Shown: positions 1-9,610, numbered from the stretch's first letter. The stretch is DNA of 64,000 nt from Nostoc sp. LEGE 06077 (GCF_015207705.1 NZ_JADEWI010000009.1:124001-188000); one strand, 5' to 3'. Notes: generated by a model from the letters alone, not told the origin. Numbers and translations: made by a program.

Positions 1-100
1 GAAATTAAGAAAATTCTTGTGGTTTTGGAGCTTATCTTTTTTAATAAGCGATCATTAGGGCTTCTACGTTTTTTGCAACGATCATTAGGGCTAAAGATTT

Positions 101-290
101 GAGACTCCCAAGGGCTGCTTCGGGGAGTTAATGCTATCTGAATCAGAATTTCGGCAATGTATGAGCTACAACTAGGTAGATAGTTTAACATTGCCAACGA
201 TATGAGACTCCCAAAGACTGCTTCGGGGAGTTACTTTTATCTGAACCAGAATTTCTCTAGGGTATGAGTTACAACTAAGTAGATGGTTTG
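101..290. repeat. Two tandem copies of a ~103-bp hairpin-containing repeat
   Basis: Copy 1 begins at 101 and copy 2 at 204, both starting GAGACTCCCAA. Each carries a hairpin in which ACTCCCAAG pairs with CTTCGGGGAGT, followed by TTATCTGAA/CTATCTGAA and a shared AGAATTTC...TATGAG.TACAACTA tract. The loop differs between copies (GGCTG versus ACTG) while the stem is kept, which suggests selection on RNA structure. A smaller repeat, CGATCATTAGGGCT, occurs twice just upstream (about 49-62 and 79-92). The array could encode tandem small RNAs, or be the leader of the transglutaminase gene that starts shortly after. No DIF-type TCCGGA promoter motif is visible. Function is inferred only. Confidence 0.6.
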
Positions 291-340
291 ACTAACCAAG
301 CATTTTGTTAACTGCATCTACACCATTGCTAACCCTTGAA

Positions 341-2656
341 ATGTTTAACTTATCCAGGATTAATTGGTTTTCACGTCTACCCAGAGTTCATAATTGGCGA
401 CAAAATATCCAGCAATCGCCTTTGATGGCAGTGGAAGATTCTCTGTCCTTGCGGGTGTTAGTGCTGGCATTGGTAATCATGGGAACTGTAGCAGTAGATA
501 TTGCTGCTGATACAACATTTAGTTTTTGGGCAGTTCCCTTAAATATTCTTGGTGCGATTTGGAGTTACCGCTATCGCCGCAATCCAAATATTCCAGTTAA
601 ATTCTGCATCGCCATTGGAATGTTAGTTGCTTTAGGCGCATTCTTTGGGCAGGTGTTGGGAGAATTAAATGATACGCGGCTGGCTTTAGCAGAGTTATTA
701 ATTCAACTGCAAATACTCCACAGTTTTGATATGCCCAGACGCAAGGACTTGGGCTATTCAATTGTGATTGGTCTAATTTTATTGGGTGTGGCAGCAACGT
801 TGAGCCAAACTTTGGCGTTTGCACCTGTATTACTATTATTTTTAGCGATCGCCTTACCAACTTTAGTCTTAAATTATCGTTCCCAACTGGGTTTAACTCA
901 GTCAACAGTTAAAAGGGAAAAGACAAAATCTACACAACTTGGCTCAAAATTATCTTTTTATTTTTTATTATTTACTTTAATTCTGGGACTGGGATTAGGA
1001 ATTTTTGCAATTTTACCCCGCTTCCCTGGTTATCAATTACGGACATTTCCGGTTAGTTCACCCATTGAAGTCAAAGGTGGCTTTACAGGCAAGAGTATTA
1101 TTAATCCTGGTTATGTCCGCCAAGGTAATGCCGAAAATCAAGGTAACGGTACTGGAGAAAGCCAAAATGGGCAACCAGGAAAGCTAAATGATAGCTTTTA
1201 TTACGGTTTTAATAGCCAGATGAACCAAAACCTGCGGGGAAGCATGACACCCAAGGTGGTGATGCGGGTGCGATCGCAGGTGGAAGGATTTTGGCGTGTA
1301 TTAGCATTTGATCGCTACACAGGTAAAGGCTGGGAAATTTCCCGCAATGATGATGTTACGACCCTCAAGCGATCGCCTTGGTCTTATCAAATTTATTTGT
1401 CTCCACCTCCTACTTCTTTGCCAACGAGAGAAGTAGTCCAAACCTATACAGTGGTGGCGGATTTGCCGAATTTGATTCCGGCGATGTCCTATCCCAAAGA
1501 AATTTACTTTCCGACACCGATTATTGCTGTTGATAGAGAAAATGGGCTGCGAGCGCCTGTAAGTTTATCTGAAGACCTAACATACACAGTCATCTCAGAA
1601 GTACCTTACCGTGATCGGACTACGTTAGGCAAAGTTACTACTAAATATCCCCAGCACATTCAAAAATACTATCTGCAAATTCCGCCAGAAATTGCTCCCA
1701 AAGTCCAAAAATTAACGGAAGAAATTCTGGCTAAATACCGTCAAAACAATGTTTCTAAGTTCTCCAAATCTAGTCCAGATTCTACCTATGAAAAAGTCCT
1801 TTACCTAACTCAATACCTCAAGCAACGCTACTCAATTCCTGAAAATCCCTTTGATTTTCCTTATTTGGGCGAAGAAGAAGACTTAGTAGAAGCTTTCTTG
1901 TTTAAACATCAAGGCGGCTACCCTGACCATTTTTCTACCGTGCTGACAGTGATGCTACGTTCTATTGGCATTCCAGCGCGGTTGGTAGCGGGGTTTAGTC
2001 CAGGAGAGTTTAATCCCTTTACGGGGATGTATGTTGTCCGTAACACTGATGCTTACGCGATGACAGAAGTTTACTTCCCCAAATATGGCTGGTTTGCCTT
2101 TGACCCCATTCCCAATCATCCGTTAATTCCACCATCAATTGAAGACTCGCAAACTTTTAGTGTTTTGCGCCAATTTTGGCATTGGGTGGCTGGCTGGCTC
2201 CCTTCCCCTGTGACTGGGTTATTTAATAATGTATTTGGGACAATTTTTAGTTGGATATTCAGAGCGATCGCTTGGTTTTTGGCTTTATTCGCTCAAGGTT
2301 GGCTAGGTGTCTTAACTGGCTTAACTCTGGGAACTACAATCGCTTTCTTTGGTTGGCTAGGTTGGGTACAGTGGCGGGAGTGGTTAAAACGTCGCTGGTT
2401 GAGTAAATTACCGCCAATGGAAAAACTTTATCAACAAATGCTGCAATGGACTGCGACAAAAGGTTTAGGTAAGCATCCAGCACAAACACCCCTAGAATAC
2501 GCCAAAGTTGCATATCAACATCATCCTCCAACCACAGCCCAAGTCATAGATGAAATTAGTCAGGCTTATGTTAGCTGGCGCTATGGTGGTCAAACGCCCA
2601 ACTGGCAACAATTACGCCAAAAATGGCTGGAATTGCAAAAAGCTAATGGTAAATAG
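341..2656 (+). CDS. Transglutaminase-like membrane protein (TgpA type)
   Basis: The protein starts with a polytopic membrane part: helices at about residues 35-55, 80-105, 135-185 and 210-230. A large extracytoplasmic region follows, then a transglutaminase-like cysteine-protease-fold domain at about residues 430-600, with another membrane helix pair near 630-680 and a cytoplasmic tail. This is the DUF3488/transglutaminase/DUF4129 layout of TgpA-like proteins. The usual catalytic Cys position reads HQGGYPDHFST, where related enzymes have GxCxxFA, so the nucleophile appears to be replaced and activity is doubtful. The conserved IPARLVAGF stretch and the downstream DAYAMTEVYFP (His of the triad replaced by Tyr) support the fold. 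A TTG at 305 would add 12 residues, but the ATG at 341 is the more natural start. The gene stands alone. Confidence 0.75.
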   Translation: MFNLSRINWFSRLPRVHNWRQNIQQSPLMAVEDSLSLRVLVLALVIMGTVAVDIAADTTFSFWAVPLNILGAIWSYRYRRNPNIPVKFCIAIGMLVALGAFFGQVLGELNDTRLALAELLIQLQILHSFDMPRRKDLGYSIVIGLILLGVAATLSQTLAFAPVLLLFLAIALPTLVLNYRSQLGLTQSTVKREKTKSTQLGSKLSFYFLLFTLILGLGLGIFAILPRFPGYQLRTFPVSSPIEVKGGFTGKSIINPGYVRQGNAENQGNGTGESQNGQPGKLNDSFYYGFNSQMNQNLRGSMTPKVVMRVRSQVEGFWRVLAFDRYTGKGWEISRNDDVTTLKRSPWSYQIYLSPPPTSLPTREVVQTYTVVADLPNLIPAMSYPKEIYFPTPIIAVDRENGLRAPVSLSEDLTYTVISEVPYRDRTTLGKVTTKYPQHIQKYYLQIPPEIAPKVQKLTEEILAKYRQNNVSKFSKSSPDSTYEKVLYLTQYLKQRYSIPENPFDFPYLGEEEDLVEAFLFKHQGGYPDHFSTVLTVMLRSIGIPARLVAGFSPGEFNPFTGMYVVRNTDAYAMTEVYFPKYGWFAFDPIPNHPLIPPSIEDSQTFSVLRQFWHWVAGWLPSPVTGLFNNVFGTIFSWIFRAIAWFLALFAQGWLGVLTGLTLGTTIAFFGWLGWVQWREWLKRRWLSKLPPMEKLYQQMLQWTATKGLGKHPAQTPLEYAKVAYQHHPPTTAQVIDEISQAYVSWRYGGQTPNWQQLRQKWLELQKANGK

Positions 2657-3102
2657 TCAAACAATTTTAGATTGACGATAGCAAAGCGTTAACGAGTCTT
2701 CAAGCGTCTTTGGGAAAGGGGTGGGGCTTTTAGCGCAAGAATAATCCAAAATTTAAAATTGGCAATAGTCAATGGTCACTTGGACTAAACAAAGCCGAAT
2801 ATTTGTCCTGAGTAGAGCATTTCATAAATCCAGGACAAATTGAGTGACCTCAAGTTATTCGTTCTCCCTTGTCTTACCTAACTTCCAGCTAACTGCAAAA
2901 ACTAGATGACATTTTTCGAGTTTCGCATACCTCTTTGGGATGATTTTCAGTATATTTGGCAAATAAATAGCCAAAAAAAGCATTTGCTCTATAAAAACTA
3001 AAGCAAGCTAGATGTAATGCGTTGTAACTCCGATTTTTTAGGGATAACATGGGAATAAAATCCTTACTGGATTCTCGTGTCACATTTAATGTCAGTTAAT
3101 TT
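2657..3102. other. Intergenic region with one perfect inverted repeat
   Basis: No convincing gene is seen. A 10-bp perfect inverted repeat (ATTTGTCCTG at 2801-2810 and its complement at 2831-2840) with a 20-base loop lies in the middle. It has no T run, so it is not a clear terminator. The 3' part is AT-rich and presumably holds the promoter of the RemA-like gene. Confidence 0.4.
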
Positions 3103-3369
3103 ATGGAAATTCAATTAATCAATATCGGTTTCGGCAATATTGTGTCAGCTAACCGAGTAGTTGCGATCGTTAGTCCAGAATCTGCCCCAATTAAGCGAAT
3201 CATCACCGATGCGCGGGACAGAGGTCAGCTGATTGATGCAACTTATGGTCGGCGGACAAGGGCTGTAATTATCACCGATTCCAGCCACGTCATCCTTTCG
3301 GCAATTCAGCCAGAAACAGTAGCCAATCGATTCGTGATTTCTCGCGATCATCATGCTGTAGATAATTAA
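3103..3369 (+). CDS. remA: DUF370 / RemA-like DNA-binding regulator
   Basis: This 88-residue protein belongs to the RemA/DUF370 family (UPF0296). The family signature is complete: an N-terminal [12 protein letters not shown] strand, [14 protein letters not shown], and [25 protein letters not shown], where the Arg-rich segment is the DNA-binding region in the Bacillus protein. In Bacillus, RemA activates matrix and osmoprotection genes; its target in cyanobacteria is not evident from sequence. Guanylate kinase follows about 170 bases downstream on the same strand, a pairing common in bacteria, so the two may be co-transcribed. Confidence 0.85.
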   Translation: MEIQLINIGFGNIVSANRVVAIVSPESAPIKRIITDARDRGQLIDATYGRRTRAVIITDSSHVILSAIQPETVANRFVISRDHHAVDN

Positions 3370-3536
3370 CTAGGGATAGTTGACAAACAGCTATTTTATT
3401 TGCACCATATCGGCAGTACCATGTGAATTAGACTGGTTTTCTGTCACCAGTGCTACAAATTCGTTAGTCGAGGTCGCCCTGGCAACGAACACAAACTCAC
3501 AAATCATGATTATTGATTAATTCACAGGTTCAACGG

Positions 3537-4136
3537 ATGATGCAAGTTTTACCCATCCAGATTAGTGCTACTACCAAAGAATGCCCAACTACAGGTAAGT
3601 TAATTGTCTTAACTGGCCCTAGTGGAGTTGGCAAAGGCACCTTAATGCGATCGCTGTTGCAGCGTCATCCGCAACTTTATTATTCTGTATCCGTGACAAC
3701 TCGTTCTCCGCGTGCGGGAGAAATCAACGGTAAAAATTATTACTTTATTGACCGTGGTAAGTTTGAACAACTGGTTGCTCAAGGTGAATTTTTAGAGTGG
3801 GCGGAATTTGCGGGGAATTATTACGGCACTCCGCGTGAAGCTGTGGTCAACAAAATTCAGTCTGGTAAGTTAGTAGTGCTGGAAATTGAGTTAGAAGGGG
3901 CAAGGCAAATTCGCGTTTCCTTTCCTAATGCCCTGAGTATTTTCATTTTGCCGCCTTCCTTTGATGAATTAGAAAAACGGATACGTGGTCGAGGACAAGA
4001 CTCTGAAGAAGCGATCGCCCGTCGTCTAGTCCGTGCCAAAGCAGAAATTGCAGCTGCTGATGAATTTGATATTCAAATTGTCAATGACGATTTGGACACA
4101 GCACTCGGAGCGATCGAAGCAGCGTTATTTGAATAA
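3537..4136 (+). CDS. gmk: Guanylate kinase
   Basis: Phosphorylates GMP (and dGMP) to GDP with ATP in the cytoplasm. The P-loop GPSGVGKGT lies near the N-terminus. It is followed by the GMP-binding segment [19 protein letters not shown], then [15 protein letters not shown] and the [12 protein letters not shown] segment (LDID in most homologues). The C-terminal lid-type [15 protein letters not shown] motif is also present. A TTG at 3513 would add eight residues. The ATG at 3537 (or 3540) gives about 199 residues, close to family length, with a short extension before the P-loop. A 12-bp hairpin follows the stop. Confidence 0.95.
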   Translation: MMQVLPIQISATTKECPTTGKLIVLTGPSGVGKGTLMRSLLQRHPQLYYSVSVTTRSPRAGEINGKNYYFIDRGKFEQLVAQGEFLEWAEFAGNYYGTPREAVVNKIQSGKLVVLEIELEGARQIRVSFPNALSIFILPPSFDELEKRIRGRGQDSEEAIARRLVRAKAEIAAADEFDIQIVNDDLDTALGAIEAALFE

Positions 4137-4167
4137 TCAAACCCAAGCATTTTCACCACCAAATAAT

Positions 4168-4195
4168 AAAGGACACATAGAAATATGTGTCCTTT
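4168..4195. terminator. Strong hairpin after gmk
   Basis: AAAGGACACATA pairs perfectly with TATGTGTCCTTT around a GAAA tetraloop, 31 bases after the gmk stop. No long T run follows in either direction, so termination is probable but not certain. It could serve both gmk and the convergent psaL transcript. Confidence 0.5.
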
Positions 4196-4290
4196 AAATG
4201 TTGTTATGGGAATACATTTTTCTTTTTTTCAACTCAGTGCTTGGCTATACAGATTGGCAAGTGGTAATCAGTAATTAGAAAGCTATTATC

Positions 4291-4320
4291 TCAAGTTATG
4301 TTATTCCATGCATAACTTGA
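4291..4320. terminator. Inverted repeat downstream of psaL
   Basis: TCAAGTTATG and its perfect complement CATAACTTGA flank a 10-base spacer about 50 bases beyond the psaL stop. It is a candidate 3' stabilising hairpin or terminator of the psaFJL transcript. No T tract is present. Confidence 0.35.
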
Positions 4321-4368
4321 TGATGAGAAACTTTAACTAATCACTAATTACCATTTACCAAACACCAA

Positions 4369-4887
4369 TTAACCGATTAAGCCTTGAATAACTGCGATAT
4401 TGCTAGTTAAGAAGTAAGCAACTACAGCACCACCAATGCCACCGATTAAGAAAGCACTGGCAAAGTTATTCCAGCCTTCTTTAGATTGAAAAGCATCTGG
4501 AGGGTTAGATACAGTCACACTAGCAAGGGCTTTTGGCGGATTGCTATTGGCATATAAAGATATACCACCTGTCAGGAGAATTACTAGAGCGATCGCTGCT
4601 AGTAAGCCTGCTAAGTTAGCGTTTTCTGCATTACGCAGGGGGCCATATTTAGCAAAGGGGCCAAATATCCAGTAGCCATGTGCCATACCAACTTCTAGCC
4701 CACGTCTAAACGGAGTTAGACCTAGACGATAAGCAGGCAAGTTATTGATGAACCACTTGACCGCAGGAGAAGAATTAACTGGGGTTTCAAGATTACCCAG
4801 TTGAGGATCGCGTTCTGCGGGAAACACTACTTCTCTGTTTCTCACATCGCTGGGCAGATTCTTAGATGCGTCTACTGCTTGCGCCAT
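4369..4887 (-). CDS. psaL: Photosystem I reaction centre subunit XI
   Basis: PsaL forms the trimer/tetramer interface of photosystem I in the thylakoid membrane. The protein has the hydrophilic PsaL N-terminus, then the conserved block LPAYRLGLTPFRRGLEVGMA followed by HGYWIFGPFAKYGPLR. Two clear membrane helices follow: LAGLLAAIALVILLTGG, and a C-terminal one around GGIGGAVVAYFL. The start is set at the ATG opening MAQAVDASKNLP, giving 172 residues; an upstream in-frame start would add seven residues not typical of PsaL. It is the last gene of the psaF-psaJ-psaL cluster, with psaJ ending 57 bases upstream. Confidence 0.97.
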   Translation of the reverse strand: MAQAVDASKNLPSDVRNREVVFPAERDPQLGNLETPVNSSPAVKWFINNLPAYRLGLTPFRRGLEVGMAHGYWIFGPFAKYGPLRNAENANLAGLLAAIALVILLTGGISLYANSNPPKALASVTVSNPPDAFQSKEGWNNFASAFLIGGIGGAVVAYFLTSNIAVIQGLIG

Positions 4888-4944
4888 AATTTTATGTTCG
4901 CCTCTCAATTACACATGCAACAGTTTGAAATCCCAATGCTTTGT

Positions 4945-5094
4945 TTATGGCAGTGGGTGGAACAGGAGGTCAGGGAAAAAGCGGTTAAACTCAATCAAAA
5001 TACCTGCTGTAATTGTCAGCCAGATGGTAGCTGCCACTGGTGCTGTGGAAATAAATTTAATCAAATAGGATGATTGATCGCTTTTTTCAGCCAT
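4945..5094 (-). CDS. psaJ: Photosystem I reaction centre subunit IX
   Basis: A 49-residue gene between psaF and psaL. Translation of the minus strand begins [20 protein letters not shown], continues with a single membrane helix ([16 protein letters not shown]), and ends [13 protein letters not shown]. This is the standard PsaJ architecture, including the conserved [13 protein letters not shown] tail. PsaJ packs next to PsaF in the photosystem I complex and helps hold its conformation. It lies 39 bases after psaF, and the two are almost certainly co-transcribed. Confidence 0.97.
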   Translation of the reverse strand: MAEKSDQSSYLIKFISTAPVAATIWLTITAGILIEFNRFFPDLLFHPLP

Positions 5095-5133
5095 GTATTT
5101 AGTCTCCAAAACAATGAATCAGTTAAGCGGAAC

Positions 5134-5628
5134 CTAACGGGGAGAAACGGTGATCTCTGAATCCTTAGCAGTTAATTCGCCAGAAAGAAATTCTTTCAAA
5201 GCTGCTGCTGGCCAAGCAAAACCTGTCGCTATGATAGGTAGCGCTAGACCCAAATCAATTTGGATTTCTTTTTGTTCGGTGTCAGATTCTTTTCTAACTG
5301 CGATTAGGTAAGCACGACCTACCCAACCAATCCAACCAGCAATATAGAGAAACAGAATGCTAGGGATCAAAAAGTCTCCAGCACGGTCTAGACGACCATC
5401 AGCAATCAAGTGAGGATAGCCTTCAGGGCCACACAGGGCTTGAGAGTAACGTTCAAATCTCTTTTGACCTGATTGGGGATCAGCAGTTGTATTTCGAGCA
5501 TTTTTGGCTAGTGCTTGAAATGCGGGGTTGTCTCGGCAGGGTGTAAGATTAGCCCCTAGAGCTTTCGCTGGCGGAGCAAAATTGAACCAAAGACAAATCG
5601 CTAAAATCAAAGCAAACAATCGTCGCAT
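5134..5628 (-). CDS. psaF: Photosystem I reaction centre subunit III
   Basis: PsaF is the lumen-exposed plastocyanin/cytochrome c6-side subunit of photosystem I. A Sec-type signal peptide is visible ([25 protein letters not shown]), followed by the mature start [13 protein letters not shown]. The two lumenal cysteines (TPCRD and ALCGPEG), the [14 protein letters not shown] segment and the helix [16 protein letters not shown] are all family features. The ATG at 5628 is chosen because it puts the signal peptide at the N-terminus (164 residues); an upstream start would add 21 unlikely residues. It heads the psaFJ(L) operon and diverges from tsaD. Confidence 0.97.
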   Translation of the reverse strand: MRRLFALILAICLWFNFAPPAKALGANLTPCRDNPAFQALAKNARNTTADPQSGQKRFERYSQALCGPEGYPHLIADGRLDRAGDFLIPSILFLYIAGWIGWVGRAYLIAVRKESDTEQKEIQIDLGLALPIIATGFAWPAAALKEFLSGELTAKDSEITVSPR

Positions 5629-5804
5629 GGAGTCGTTTCCTTTTATTACAAAAGAAAAAGTTTTTTGTACAAAACGAAGCGGCTTGTACATTCTTTATTT
5701 GGCTAACTAGCAAGTCATCATACTCTTGCCTGGGAACCGAGTAAAGTTTAAGTAAATAAAAGTTAAAGCTTCTCAAACAAATCGTTATTTTGTAGAACCC
5801 TGAG

Positions 5805-6848
5805 ATGGCAAACGTTTTAGCAATCGAAACCAGTTGTGATGAAACTGCCGTCGCAATTGTTAACAATCGTCAAGTTCGCAGTAGCATTATCGCTTCCCAA
5901 ATTTCAGTCCATCAGCAATACGGTGGAGTTGTGCCAGAGGTGGCATCCCGCCAGCATTTGGAAACGATCAACGAGGCGATCGCCCAAGCGCTAGAACAAG
6001 CTGAATTAGACTGGTCAAAAATTGATGGCATCGCCGCCACCTGCGCCCCTGGTCTTGTAGGAGCCTTGTTGGTGGGATTAACTGCTGCCAAAACTTTAGC
6101 AATTGTTTACAATAAACCATTTTTGGGAGTTCATCACCTCGAAGGCCACATTTGTGCGACTTACTTGAGTGAGCCAACTTTAGATCCCCCTTTTCTTAGC
6201 TTACTGGTTTCAGGCGGACATACAAGCTTGATTTATGTTAAAGACTGTGGTATGTACGAAACCCTGGGTGAAACCCGTGATGATGCTGCGGGGGAAGCCT
6301 TTGATAAGGTGGCACGGCTGTTAAATCTAGGTTATCCAGGCGGCCCAGTCATTGACAAGTTAGCACAGGAGGGCGATCCCCACGCCTTTGCCTTGCCGGA
6401 AGGGAGGGTTTCTCTACCTGGTGGAGGATTTCATCGTTATGATGGCAGTTTTAGTGGCTTAAAAACAGCCGTGCTAAGACTAGTACAGCAATTAGAAAAA
6501 GAGGGCAAGCAAGTTCCTGTAGCAGACGTAGCCGCGAGTTTTCAGGCAACTGTAGCCAAGGCCTTGACCAAAAGAGCGATCGCCTGCGCCCTAGATCACG
6601 GTCTCAATACCATTGCCGTTGGTGGCGGGGTAGCAGCAAATAGTGGGTTGAGAAAGCATTTGCAAGCAGCAGCCAGTAAGCATAATCTACGTGTTTTATT
6701 CCCACCCTTGAAATTTTGTACCGATAACGCCGCCATGATAGCCTGTGCTGCATCTGACCATTTATCTCGCGGTCATGTCTCACAGTTGACATTGGGTGTT
6801 GAGTCCCGGTTATCGCTGAGTCAGGTTATGAAGTTATATGAAAGGTGA
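5805..6848 (+). CDS. tsaD: tRNA N6-threonylcarbamoyladenosine transferase
   Basis: TsaD (formerly Gcp) transfers the threonylcarbamoyl group to A37 of ANN-decoding tRNAs, working with TsaB, TsaE and the adenylate made by TsaC. The ASKHA-fold start [19 protein letters not shown], the metal-binding motif [12 protein letters not shown], the SGGHTSL loop and [19 protein letters not shown] are all present. So are the C-terminal [11 protein letters not shown] and CTDNAAMIA segments. Length (347) is normal. tsaC lies about 5.6 kb downstream on the same strand, so two steps of the same modification map to this region. It diverges from the psaF operon with only about 175 bases between starts. Confidence 0.97.
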   Translation: MANVLAIETSCDETAVAIVNNRQVRSSIIASQISVHQQYGGVVPEVASRQHLETINEAIAQALEQAELDWSKIDGIAATCAPGLVGALLVGLTAAKTLAIVYNKPFLGVHHLEGHICATYLSEPTLDPPFLSLLVSGGHTSLIYVKDCGMYETLGETRDDAAGEAFDKVARLLNLGYPGGPVIDKLAQEGDPHAFALPEGRVSLPGGGFHRYDGSFSGLKTAVLRLVQQLEKEGKQVPVADVAASFQATVAKALTKRAIACALDHGLNTIAVGGGVAANSGLRKHLQAAASKHNLRVLFPPLKFCTDNAAMIACAASDHLSRGHVSQLTLGVESRLSLSQVMKLYER

Positions 6849-6895
6849 TAGGTGACAGGTGACAGGGTTGATGGTTATTTGTTCTTTACCCAAAA

Positions 6896-7807
6896 CTATT
6901 GACCATTGACTATTGCGCGAATGTGGCTGGCTACAGCATCTGGTTGTTCTAACATAGCTAAATGACCACAATCAGGAATTTCAATCACATTATCAGCACA
7001 GTATTGAAAAAGCCGATGAAAGCTGGCTAAATGGCGAACATACTTAGGTTCCATTACCTTGTCATCGACACCAGCCAAAAAGTAAACAGGCTGCTTTAAT
7101 TGCGAAACTAATTGGGGTAAGCGATTAACTTCTTCTTCGGTTGTAGAGTCTAATAAAGCTCCCACTGCGGCTTCTGGGTCAGCAACCACAAAATCTATCA
7201 CCCGTTGACGCGCCCAATAACGGTCTAAGGGGCGGGCGACACTAGCTCTAGTAAAGAGCAAATCAATCAAAGGTAGCTGGGATAGCCAGCGCGGACGAAC
7301 TTGTAAAAATCGCTGACCGGCTGAACGAAATTGTTCAAAAGCTTCCTTCAGATAAATCCCACCACCAGCGTTGATACAAATCACCCCTTGAACCCGTTCA
7401 GGCATTAAAGCCGCTGCCCAAAGTGCGATCGTACCGCCCAAGGAGTGTCCAATCAGCCATGCGCTAGTAATATTTAGCTCTTGTAATAAAGTAGCTAAAT
7501 CTTGAGCATAAGCAGTTGGTGTATACAGAGAATCAAATTGTGAACTAGCTGTATCCAGCAAGTGAGATGTCAAAGCGCTAGTAGTTTGTACCCGATTGAC
7601 ATCAGTTTCTGCCTGGGACTGTGACTCACCAAAACCGCGCAAATCATAAGATAGACACTGTAAATCTACTGACAGACGGGAAATCACAGGTTGCCAGTAC
7701 CCACGACTATTTAGCCAACCGTGGATAAACACCAAAGCATGGGGGTAGGAAGTGGGAGCCGTTAACTCGTATGAGTGTGGAACGCCTAAGATTTCTATGG
7801 TTGCCAT
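6896..7807 (-). CDS. Alpha/beta hydrolase family protein
   Basis: A 303-residue alpha/beta-hydrolase fold enzyme. Visible features are the oxyanion-hole motif FIHGWLNSRGYW, the nucleophile elbow GHSLGG (Ser nucleophile), an acid in GVDDKVMEP, and the catalytic-His segment IPDCGHLAMLEQPDAV. No signal peptide is apparent, so it is probably cytoplasmic. The substrate cannot be told from sequence; esterase, haloperoxidase-like and MenH-like proteins share these motifs. It is tail-to-tail with tsaD. Confidence 0.85.
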   Translation of the reverse strand: MATIEILGVPHSYELTAPTSYPHALVFIHGWLNSRGYWQPVISRLSVDLQCLSYDLRGFGESQSQAETDVNRVQTTSALTSHLLDTASSQFDSLYTPTAYAQDLATLLQELNITSAWLIGHSLGGTIALWAAALMPERVQGVICINAGGGIYLKEAFEQFRSAGQRFLQVRPRWLSQLPLIDLLFTRASVARPLDRYWARQRVIDFVVADPEAAVGALLDSTTEEEVNRLPQLVSQLKQPVYFLAGVDDKVMEPKYVRHLASFHRLFQYCADNVIEIPDCGHLAMLEQPDAVASHIRAIVNGQ

Positions 7808-7909
7808 ACTTATATCGTACCCTCAAGGATGGGTACGACTAAATACAGAGTACAAAAGATTAAAAATTAAGGCAGAAGCAATTCCACACTTCATACTTCA
7901 GACTTGGGA

Positions 7910-8629
7910 TCACTTCCCTAACAAACGCTGTCGGACTCCTTCAGCAATTTTGTGTCCTAGATATTCAGGAATCAGACTTTCATTAGGCCCCAACAAATAG
8001 AGAATCAGCCGCGTGCGTCCCCGCCAAACTAGCAAATTAGCATTAACTACTAGTAAATCTTCCTGCCAGATGGCGTACATCACTTTGTAAAACAACCCTG
8101 GTTGGTTATCAGCTTCAATCACCAGAGCCGGCAGATGAAATACTGGATCAACATAAAACTCAGTTTGTACTTGTTCTAAGCCAGCATCTAAATTAAATTC
8201 TACCGCCAGCATCTCTTCAACTTCAAAGCGCCCTCCTAAAGCCTCTCGAATAGCCCGACAGACATTTTCTGCGGTTTTATCTGTTAAAGCTTTGCTACCA
8301 CGAGATACTAAAAGTTTGATGAAAACTAACATTGGCGGACGGATTTGCCCATAAAGGCTCAAACCGTGAATGGTCAAGCCGTAAGCTGCCAGGACACCAA
8401 AAATATCACTGAGGAGAAAGGACTGGTTACGGTAGGCAAAGTGCAATGCGCTTTTGCTACCTTCCGGCTTCAACTCGATAACGGCACGTCTGGTTTTATA
8501 AAGACGATAAGCTAACCGGAGATTTTGCAGTTGAATCTCACTACTGACAAATTGCTCATAAAACTGGGGAAACGCTCGGTTAAAGCGTTTTAGGAGTTCC
8601 AGTGTCGAAGATTTTAAACCAGAAGCCAT
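7910..8629 (-). CDS. Protein with two ACT-like regulatory repeats
   Basis: I recognise no named family. The protein has two segments resembling ACT domains: FLLSDIFGVLAAYGLTIHGLS at about residues 70-110, and ALVIEADNQPGLFYKVMYAI at about 170-215. The second has the typical DxPGLF turn that follows the first ACT strand. No catalytic domain is seen, so it may be a stand-alone amino-acid-sensing or GlnD-like regulatory protein. It is on the minus strand about 100 bases upstream of the hydrolase and may share its transcript. Confidence 0.6.
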   Translation of the reverse strand: MASGLKSSTLELLKRFNRAFPQFYEQFVSSEIQLQNLRLAYRLYKTRRAVIELKPEGSKSALHFAYRNQSFLLSDIFGVLAAYGLTIHGLSLYGQIRPPMLVFIKLLVSRGSKALTDKTAENVCRAIREALGGRFEVEEMLAVEFNLDAGLEQVQTEFYVDPVFHLPALVIEADNQPGLFYKVMYAIWQEDLLVVNANLLVWRGRTRLILYLLGPNESLIPEYLGHKIAEGVRQRLLGK

Positions 8630-9064
8630 TGTTGGGATAAGACTCGCTTGCTGTTGTCACCTGGGGGCTGTGACTGGGGACTAGGTGCTAGTAAACATTA
8701 TTCCCAATACCCAGTACTTAATACCCAATCTTCATATATAGCGTTTCTCGTTTTAGTGAGGTTTAGGGGCTAGAGATTAGAGATTAGTAAGGGCATACCT
8801 CATACAATTGGGAACCGCTATCTACAATTGACTCTCAAAACTTTGCCTTTTGGGGAATTTCTCCTAGCCTTGACAACAAAATGCTAAAGTTGAAGATGAT
8901 TGGTATGAAACACGCTATAAAAAGCTGTTGCCATTGCTGATCCCGACAACATCCGAAAAAATTCAGGGTGTGGGGTGTAAGATGGTGTTGGCTTGATAAA
9001 ACGTGTATCATCACTTTAAATAAAGTGGTAGCCAATTCAGTTATACTACCCGAACCACGTTGGC
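8630..9064. other. Intergenic region, no gene seen
   Basis: It contains degenerate short repeats (CTAGAGATTAGAGATTAG near 8770; CCCAGTACTTAATACCCAA near 8708) typical of filamentous cyanobacterial spacers. Short ORFs here have no recognisable sequence. Promoters of the divergent ACT-like and acetyltransferase genes should lie here. Confidence 0.4.
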
Positions 9065-9610
9065 ATGGGTTTTTGGAAAACTTGGTTTAGCACTCCTGAA
9101 TCTGTAGCGACAAATAAAACAACCTCATTTGAAGACAAGACAGGGGAAATTGGCAGTTCTAGTACTAATAGCGATGCTGCGGCGCGAAATGCGGAACGCA
9201 TTGTTTTCAGTACCGAGAGAGATATTGACCTGTATGAATTAGAAGAACTGTGTGATGCAGTTGGTTGGTCGCGTCGTCCCTTGAGAAAAGTGAAAAAAGC
9301 CATAGAGCATAGTTTTCTCGTTGCCTCCATGTGGCAAGTACGAGGAAACCAAAGACGGCTTATTGGTTTTGCCCGTGCTACCTCAGATCATGCGTTTAAT
9401 GCCACGATTTGGGATGTAGTAGTTCATCCAGAATTTCAAGGTAAAGGGCTAGGTAAAGCCTTAATGAAATACATCCTCAAAAAGCTCAGAAGCGAAGAAA
9501 TCAGCAATGTAACGCTCTTTGCTGATCCTCATGTTGTTGATTTTTATCGGGGTATGGGTTTTATGTCAGATCCTGAAGGTATTAAAGGGATGTTTTGGTA
9601 TCCTCACTAA
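9065..9610 (+). CDS. GNAT family N-acetyltransferase (Ycf52-like)
   Basis: A GCN5-type acetyltransferase of 181 residues. The acetyl-CoA binding signature [20 protein letters not shown] is clear, preceded by [19 protein letters not shown] and followed by [18 protein letters not shown]. The first ~55 residues are polar and low-complexity. The GFARATSD...ATIWDVV segment is shared with the second acetyltransferase at 14.2-14.7 kb, so the two are paralogues of the plastid Ycf52/NSI-like type. Some plant relatives acetylate proteins or serotonin; the substrate here is unknown. Confidence 0.85.
   Translation: MGFWKTWFSTPESVATNKTTSFEDKTGEIGSSSTNSDAAARNAERIVFSTERDIDLYELEELCDAVGWSRRPLRKVKKAIEHSFLVASMWQVRGNQRRLIGFARATSDHAFNATIWDVVVHPEFQGKGLGKALMKYILKKLRSEEISNVTLFADPHVVDFYRGMGFMSDPEGIKGMFWYPH

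Noticed and set aside
101-290. NsiR1 small-RNA array
   Set aside because: Tandem arrangement is similar, but hetF is not the downstream gene and no TCCGGA (DIF) promoter motif is seen; identity cannot be claimed.
2889-3083. 64-residue minus-strand ORF upstream of remA
   Set aside because: AT-rich chance frame with no recognisable sequence.
4801-5073. 90-residue plus-strand ORF over psaL/psaJ
   Set aside because: It is antisense to the psaL start and psaJ, whose identities are certain.
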